Source of the DNA: Micromonospora siamensis
Lineage (GTDB): Bacteria; Actinomycetota; Actinomycetes; Mycobacteriales; Micromonosporaceae
Direction: 5' to 3'
Assembly (NCBI RefSeq): GCF_900090305.1
Contig: NZ_LT607751.1
Coordinates: forward strand, 1,674,001-1,738,000
Length of the DNA stretch: 64,000 nt
A program made the translations under genes and the position numbers. Positions 59,922 through 64,000 of the stretch are shown piece by piece. Position 1 is the stretch's first letter, and each line of letters starts with the position of its first letter. The notes under the pieces were generated by a model that saw nothing but the letters and a program-made list of their open reading frames with translations, was not told the origin of the DNA and did not search any database.

Positions 59922-61333
59922 TGACCACGCCACGGACACTGGTCGAGAAGATCTGGGACCGGCACACCGTCGTGCGTGAGCCCGGTGAGCCCGACCTGCT
60001 CTACATCGACCTGCATCTCGTGCACGAGGCGAGTTCGCCGCAGGCGTTCGACGGCCTCTCGCTGGCCGGGCGACGGGTACGCCGGCCGGACCTCACGCTC
60101 GCCGTCGAGGATCACAACGTCCCGACCAACACCTTGATGATCAAAGACGCCATGGGTCTTGCGCAGGTGCAGCGGCTGCGGGAGAACTGCGCGCTGCACG
60201 GGATCGAGCAGTTCCGTCTCGGGGACGCTCGGCAGGGCATCGTGCATGTCGTGGCACCCGAGCTGGGAGTCGTCCAACCGGGCATGACCATCGTCTGCGG
60301 CGACAGCCACACCTCCACCCACGGAGCCTTCGGCGCTCTCGCGTTCGGTGTCGGCACCAGCGACGTGGAGCACGTGCTGGCGACGCAGACCCTCGCCCTG
60401 GCCCGTCCCCGAACGCTGCTCGTCCGCTTCGTCGGGCAGACGCCGCCGGACGTCACTCCGAAGGACCTGATCCTCGCGCTGATCGCCGAGATCGGCGCCA
60501 ACGGGGCACACGGGCACGTCATCGAGTACGAGGGTCCCGCTGTCGATCGGCTGTCCATGGAAGGCCGGATGACGATCTGCAACATGAGCATCGAGGCCGG
60601 CGCGCGGGCCGGGCTGATCGCGCCGGACCGCACGACTGTCGACTACCTCGCGGGCCGGCCGGGTGCGCCGACGGGCGCGGACCTGGAGGAGGCGACCGCG
60701 GCGTGGCTGGGCCTGCGCACCGACCCTGGCGCCACCCACGACCGGGTCGTCGAGCTCGACGTCACCGGCCTGACCCCGTTCGTCACATGGGGTACGAACC
60801 CGGGCCAGGCTGTGCCCCTCAGCGGCGCGGTGCCGGATCCGGACACCTTCGAGGACGCGGTGGAACGCGCCGGGGCCGCCCGGGCACTGGAGTACATGGG
60901 GCTCGCGCCGCACGTACGCATGCGGGACATCGCGGTCGACACGGTCTTTCTCGGCTCCTGCACGAATGGGCGCATCGAGGACCTGCGGGCGGCGGCCGAC
61001 ATCCTGCGCGGCAGGCGGGTCGCCGACTCGGTGACCATGCTGGTGGTGCCCGGGTCGATGGACGTGCGCCGGCAGGCGGAGGAGGAAGGGCTGAGCGACG
61101 TGTTCGAGAAGGCAGGCGCCCAGTGGCGACTGTCCGGCTGCTCGATGTGCATGGGCATCAACGCCGACCGGCTGCAGGGCGGCGAGCGTGTCGCCTCCAC
61201 GTCGAACCGCAACTACGAAGGCCGGCAGGGTACCCGCGCGCGCACGCATCTCGTGTCACCGGCCGTCGCCGCGGCCACCGCCGTCACCGGGCGCCTGACC
61301 GCGCCGCACGAACTCACGGAAGGAGTCGCATGA
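59921..61333 (+). CDS. LeuC-like isopropylmalate isomerase large subunit
   Basis: This 470-residue aconitase-family large subunit isomerises a 2-substituted malate to its 3-substituted isomer. The three 4Fe-4S ligands are C347 ([11 protein letters not shown]), C407 and C410 ([10 protein letters not shown]), at standard LeuC positions. [20 protein letters not shown] is also typical. It is translationally coupled to the LeuA-like gene (TGATG) and to the LeuD-like gene (ATGA). The inferred role is chain extension of the same keto acid handled by the LeuA-like enzyme. As a cluster copy it may accept a bulkier side chain than isopropyl. Confidence 0.9.
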   Translation: MTTPRTLVEKIWDRHTVVREPGEPDLLYIDLHLVHEASSPQAFDGLSLAGRRVRRPDLTLAVEDHNVPTNTLMIKDAMGLAQVQRLRENCALHGIEQFRLGDARQGIVHVVAPELGVVQPGMTIVCGDSHTSTHGAFGALAFGVGTSDVEHVLATQTLALARPRTLLVRFVGQTPPDVTPKDLILALIAEIGANGAHGHVIEYEGPAVDRLSMEGRMTICNMSIEAGARAGLIAPDRTTVDYLAGRPGAPTGADLEEATAAWLGLRTDPGATHDRVVELDVTGLTPFVTWGTNPGQAVPLSGAVPDPDTFEDAVERAGAARALEYMGLAPHVRMRDIAVDTVFLGSCTNGRIEDLRAAADILRGRRVADSVTMLVVPGSMDVRRQAEEEGLSDVFEKAGAQWRLSGCSMCMGINADRLQGGERVASTSNRNYEGRQGTRARTHLVSPAVAAATAVTGRLTAPHELTEGVA

Positions 61334-61965
61334 ACCCCGTGCGACGGCACACCGGTTGCGGTCTCGTGCTGCGCCGCAGCGATGTCGACACCGATCAGAT
61401 CATCCCGGCTGAGTTCTGCAAGCGGCTGACCAAGAGCGGCTACGAGGACGCTCTCTTCGCGCATTGGCGCAAGAACCCCGGCTTCGTCTTCAACCTGCCC
61501 GAGCGGGCGGACGCCACGGTGCTCGTCGCGGGGCACAACTTCGGCACCGGCAGTTCTCGGGAGCACGCGGTCTGGGCTCTGCGGGACTGGGGGATCGCCG
61601 CGGTCATCGCCACCAGTTTCGGCGACATCTTTCTCCGCAACGCCCTGAAGAACCAGCTCCTTGCGGTCGCGCTGCCGGAGGCGGCCGTAGCCGTGCTCGC
61701 CGAGCGGGTCGAGAGTGACCCGGCGTACCAGGTGACCGTCGACGTCGAGCACCGGACCGTCCTCTCGGACGCGGGATCCTGGTCGTTCTCCATCGGCACC
61801 CGCGAACGGCGGTTGCTGCTCAACGGTCAGGACGACATCGACGTGACGATGCTCAACGAGGACACCATCTCCTCCTACGAGCGCGACCGTGAACGCTGGT
61901 TGCCGCGCCTGCGGCGCGGTGTCTTCGCCGGTACGACGGCGGATGGGACAGGCATCTTCCGATGA
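61330..61965 (+). CDS. LeuD-like isopropylmalate isomerase small subunit
   Basis: This 211-residue small (swivel-domain) subunit partners the LeuC-like protein. It has [16 protein letters not shown] near the N-terminus and the substrate-contacting [14 protein letters not shown] loop, both characteristic of LeuD. Its ATG overlaps the LeuC-like stop, and its stop overlaps the start of the PBP-type protein. It therefore sits within a coupled four-gene operon. Length and motifs are normal. Confidence 0.9.
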   Translation: MNPVRRHTGCGLVLRRSDVDTDQIIPAEFCKRLTKSGYEDALFAHWRKNPGFVFNLPERADATVLVAGHNFGTGSSREHAVWALRDWGIAAVIATSFGDIFLRNALKNQLLAVALPEAAVAVLAERVESDPAYQVTVDVEHRTVLSDAGSWSFSIGTRERRLLLNGQDDIDVTMLNEDTISSYERDRERWLPRLRRGVFAGTTADGTGIFR

Positions 61966-63284
61966 ATGCCGATGAGTTGCTGGCGGTGCTGGAAGCCGGG
62001 ATGGCGGCTCATCGAGTCCCTGGCGCTCAGCTCGTGGTGCACCAGGGCGGGAAGACCACCGAAGCGTTCGCGGGCACGGCCGACGCCGGCACCGGAGAGC
62101 CCGTCACCTCGCGAACCCTCTTCCCGTTCGGGTCGGTGACCAAGCCCTTCACCGCCACACTCATCGCCCAGCTGGTCGACGAAGGAGATCTGGACCTCGA
62201 CAGCAAAGTCCTGGAGCACCTTCCGGAGTTACGTGCGGCCACAGCACCGCAGTGGCGAAGTTTGACACTGCGTCACCTGCTGAGCCACACCGGCGGGCTG
62301 GTCGCCGATCACGACCTGGGGGAGCGGGGGAGCCGGTCCCTGCGCCGGTTCGTGGCCGGCTGCCGCGATCTCGAGTTCGTCGCCGAACCGGGGACGCGGT
62401 TCTCGTACTCCAACACCGGGTACATCCTGGCCGGGCGATGCGTCGAGGCGGTGACCGGATACCCGTGGTGGGAGGCGCTCGACTCCTTCCTCGCCCGACC
62501 GCTGGGACTCGGCCTGGCCGACCTGACAACGCCCGGTCCGGGCCCCGGACCGGTCAGCGGGCACGGCGTCAGCGGGGAGCGGGTCTGGCCCGTTCCCGTG
62601 GAGCTGCCGACGACGTGGGCACCGGCCGGTGGAGTGCTGGGCTCGGCGGCGGACCTGGTCGCCTTCGCGTTGCTTCATGTCGATCCCGCCACGGCCGGTG
62701 CGGGGCTGCTCTCCCCGGCTGCCGGCCATCTGCTCCGAGAGCCGGTTCCGGCTGCGGAACCCTTCGGGTTGGCCGATCGCTGGGGTTCGGGCTGGGCAAT
62801 CTTCCGCAACGGCTGGATCGGACATGACGGCACACTTGACGGTGCCGTCTGCCATGTCCGAGCACACCCCCCCACCACCAGCGTGATCGCGTACGTCGCC
62901 AACGCGACGAGCGGAGACGCCCTTTGGACGGATCTGACGGTGGCGGTCTCCGCGTTGGGCCTCGATGTCGCTGCGGCCGAGATGTCGATCGCCAACGTCG
63001 AGATCCCCTTCACCGACCTCGAGCAGTACGAGGATGTGTATGTCAACGGCCGAACCAGACTGACCGTGCAGGCTGCGGAGGGCGGACGGCTACGCATCGC
63101 GGACGCCGGTGGCTTCAAGGCCACACTCATCGGCTGCGGCTCCGACCAGTTCGCCGTGCGTCGCGTCGACAGCACGGAGGTGCCCCACCTGGGCCGGTTC
63201 CTGCGTGACGACGCGGGAAGGGTGACCGCGCTGCAGTTGAGCGGTCGCCTGGCCCTGGCGCGGCGAGCCGCCTGTTCTTTCTGA
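61962..63284 (+). CDS. PBP/beta-lactamase-fold protein, likely SurE-type cyclising thioesterase
   Basis: This 440-residue serine hydrolase is of the class C beta-lactamase/PBP (S12) fold. The nucleophile motif is S58-V-T-K61 (FGSVTKPF), the second motif is Y149-S-N151, and HDG (288-290) replaces the KTG motif. A C-terminal domain of about 100 residues resembles the lipocalin-like part of SurE. No signal peptide is visible, so it is cytosolic, unlike true beta-lactamases. The NRPS line ends in an E domain with no thioesterase, the setting where PBP-type thioesterases (SurE, MppK and relatives) cyclise the peptide at a C-terminal D-residue. The alternative is an unrelated esterase. A TTA codon encodes L90. 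Confidence 0.85.
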   Translation: MNADELLAVLEAGMAAHRVPGAQLVVHQGGKTTEAFAGTADAGTGEPVTSRTLFPFGSVTKPFTATLIAQLVDEGDLDLDSKVLEHLPELRAATAPQWRSLTLRHLLSHTGGLVADHDLGERGSRSLRRFVAGCRDLEFVAEPGTRFSYSNTGYILAGRCVEAVTGYPWWEALDSFLARPLGLGLADLTTPGPGPGPVSGHGVSGERVWPVPVELPTTWAPAGGVLGSAADLVAFALLHVDPATAGAGLLSPAAGHLLREPVPAAEPFGLADRWGSGWAIFRNGWIGHDGTLDGAVCHVRAHPPTTSVIAYVANATSGDALWTDLTVAVSALGLDVAAAEMSIANVEIPFTDLEQYEDVYVNGRTRLTVQAAEGGRLRIADAGGFKATLIGCGSDQFAVRRVDSTEVPHLGRFLRDDAGRVTALQLSGRLALARRAACSF

Positions 63285-63372
63285 GCGGTCCGGGCCGGTG
63301 GCATCCGACACCGACGCGACCGGTTCGCCGCGTGCCCAGCCCCGGCAGCGACCGGGGGAGCCGGCGGGCAGA

Positions 63373-63401
63373 CGGGCGGGCCGGTGTCACCGGCCCGCCC
63401 G
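63373..63401. terminator. Bidirectional terminator at the right cluster end
   Basis: A perfect 12-bp stem (arms 63373-63384 and 63390-63401, core GGGCGGGCCGG/CCGGCCCGCCC) has a 5-nt loop. It lies between the convergent PBP-type gene and the truncated membrane-protein gene and marks the end of the cluster transcript. Confidence 0.8.
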
Positions 63402-63409
63402 CCGTCGAT

Positions 63410-64000
63410 TCAGCGTTGCTCGGGATGGTCCTGCTGGGTGCCGTACCGCGGCGGGGCGGACCACGGCGACTCGCTATCGCTGCGCCGGGGCAGCGGCTCG
63501 GTGGGGGTCTGGTCGGGATAGCCGAGGGTCAGCGGGGCGGTGTCCCGCTCGCTGCGTTCCCCGGCCGGCGGCCAGTCGCTGAGGGTGAAGGTGTTCTCGA
63601 TCGGCTCGTCCACGGCCGCCGAGGTCAGCTCCGCCTCGGCCGCCGTTCGCGGCCACTGTCGCCATCGCTGTCCGCTGAACGCCGCCAGCAGCAGCACGAC
63701 GCCGATCAGGAACAGGGTGCCGTTCTCCACCGGCAGCCGCAGCGGCAGGGGGTCGCCGAGGACCTTCCAGCCCTCCGGGATGCGGTCACGCACGGTGAAG
63801 GGCGCGACGAACATCCCGACGTACGGGGTGACCAGCAGCAGTCCGGCGACGATCGGCCCGAGCGGGGAGATCCGCAGGCTGCCGACCAGCCCGAGCAGGA
63901 TGCCGGCGACGCCGAGGTACACGGCGGGCTCGATGAGATTGGCGGTGTTGAAGGTGCCGATCTCCGCCCAACGGGTGATGGTGTGACTCGACCCGTCCTG
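63410..64000 (-). CDS. Membrane protein of unknown function, 5' truncated by window edge
   Basis: The frame is open to the right edge, so the start is outside. About 196 residues are visible. Hydrophobic helices occur in VYLGVAGILLGLVGSLRI, IVAGLLLVTPYVGMFVAPF and LFLIGVVLLLAAF. A hydrophilic, Pro/Glu/Ser-rich C-terminal tail of about 75 residues follows. The family is not recognised. It is convergent with the cluster and separated by a terminator, so it is regarded as flanking chromosome. Confidence 0.8.
   Translation of the reverse strand, partial: QDGSSHTITRWAEIGTFNTANLIEPAVYLGVAGILLGLVGSLRISPLGPIVAGLLLVTPYVGMFVAPFTVRDRIPEGWKVLGDPLPLRLPVENGTLFLIGVVLLLAAFSGQRWRQWPRTAAEAELTSAAVDEPIENTFTLSDWPPAGERSERDTAPLTLGYPDQTPTEPLPRRSDSESPWSAPPRYGTQQDHPEQR

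Noticed and set aside
58719..61965. Treating the LeuA/C/D-like genes as the housekeeping leucine operon
   Set aside because: They overlap a cluster-specific PBP-type gene, the LeuA-like protein lacks the regulatory domain, and the LeuB-like partner sits with the cluster aminotransferase. Leucine supply remains a possible alternative.
61962..63284. Reading the PBP-fold protein as a beta-lactamase resistance gene
   Set aside because: No signal peptide is visible and HDG replaces KTG. It is coupled to biosynthetic genes, and the NRPS lacks any terminal TE, so a cyclising thioesterase fits better.

Overview
The window is very GC-rich, gene-dense DNA with frequent GTG starts and ATGA stop/start overlaps. 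This suggests an actinomycete, probably Micromonosporaceae (inference). Nothing in the sequence names the species.

Left flank (1-13.8 kb) is ordinary chromosome. It holds a truncated GGDEF/EAL protein, a DUF255/YyaL-like protein, purK-purE, a 1636-residue zinc-ribbon polytopic membrane protein, a UDP-glucose/nucleotide-sugar dehydrogenase and an acyl-CoA dehydrogenase. At 13.9-15.0 kb lies a decayed AraC-regulator/VOC-protein pair with several frameshifts, marking the edge of the accessory region.

From about 15.7 to 63.3 kb there is one nonribosomal peptide gene cluster. In order: an ArsR-type regulator (-); aminotransferase, LeuB-like dehydrogenase and P450-1; NRPS1 (A-T-C-A-T-E-C-A-T); an MFS exporter; an orphan membrane sensor-domain protein; a VioC/AsnO-type Fe(II)/2-oxoglutarate oxygenase and an alpha/beta hydrolase (both -); a type II thioesterase and an SDR; a stand-alone A-T protein (NRPS2) with a C-domain-like stub; an MppJ-like alpha-keto-acid C-methyltransferase; P450-2; an MMPL exporter; a response regulator and histidine kinase (-); NRPS3 (C-A-T-E-C-A-T-C-A-T-E); LeuA-, LeuC- and LeuD-like proteins; and a beta-lactamase/PBP-fold protein best read as a SurE-type cyclising thioesterase. 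The right edge has one truncated membrane protein.

How it may work (inference): NRPS1 and NRPS3 form a six-module line ending in an E domain with no cis thioesterase. This is the layout served by a trans PBP-type thioesterase making a head-to-tail cyclic peptide with a D-residue at the closing position. Pocket residues read by hand suggest Phe-like for module 1, a cationic residue for module 4 and Ser for module 5. The adenylation domain of module 6 lacks the invariant amino-group-binding Asp and other core motifs. The stand-alone A-T protein has a Thr-like pocket and could load module 6 in trans. LeuA/C/D/B homologues plus the aminotransferase and MppJ-like enzyme indicate chain-extended and/or beta-methylated amino acids. 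I recognise no known compound with this gene set.

Two further points stand out. NRPS1 and NRPS3 are a mosaic of long near-identical blocks (0.8-1.9 kb) whose ends fall inside adenylation domains. A 15-bp motif, GTGGGGWWAACCCSV, lies in the same orientation upstream of the kinase operon, the MMPL exporter and the orphan sensor gene, suggesting a self-defence regulon.
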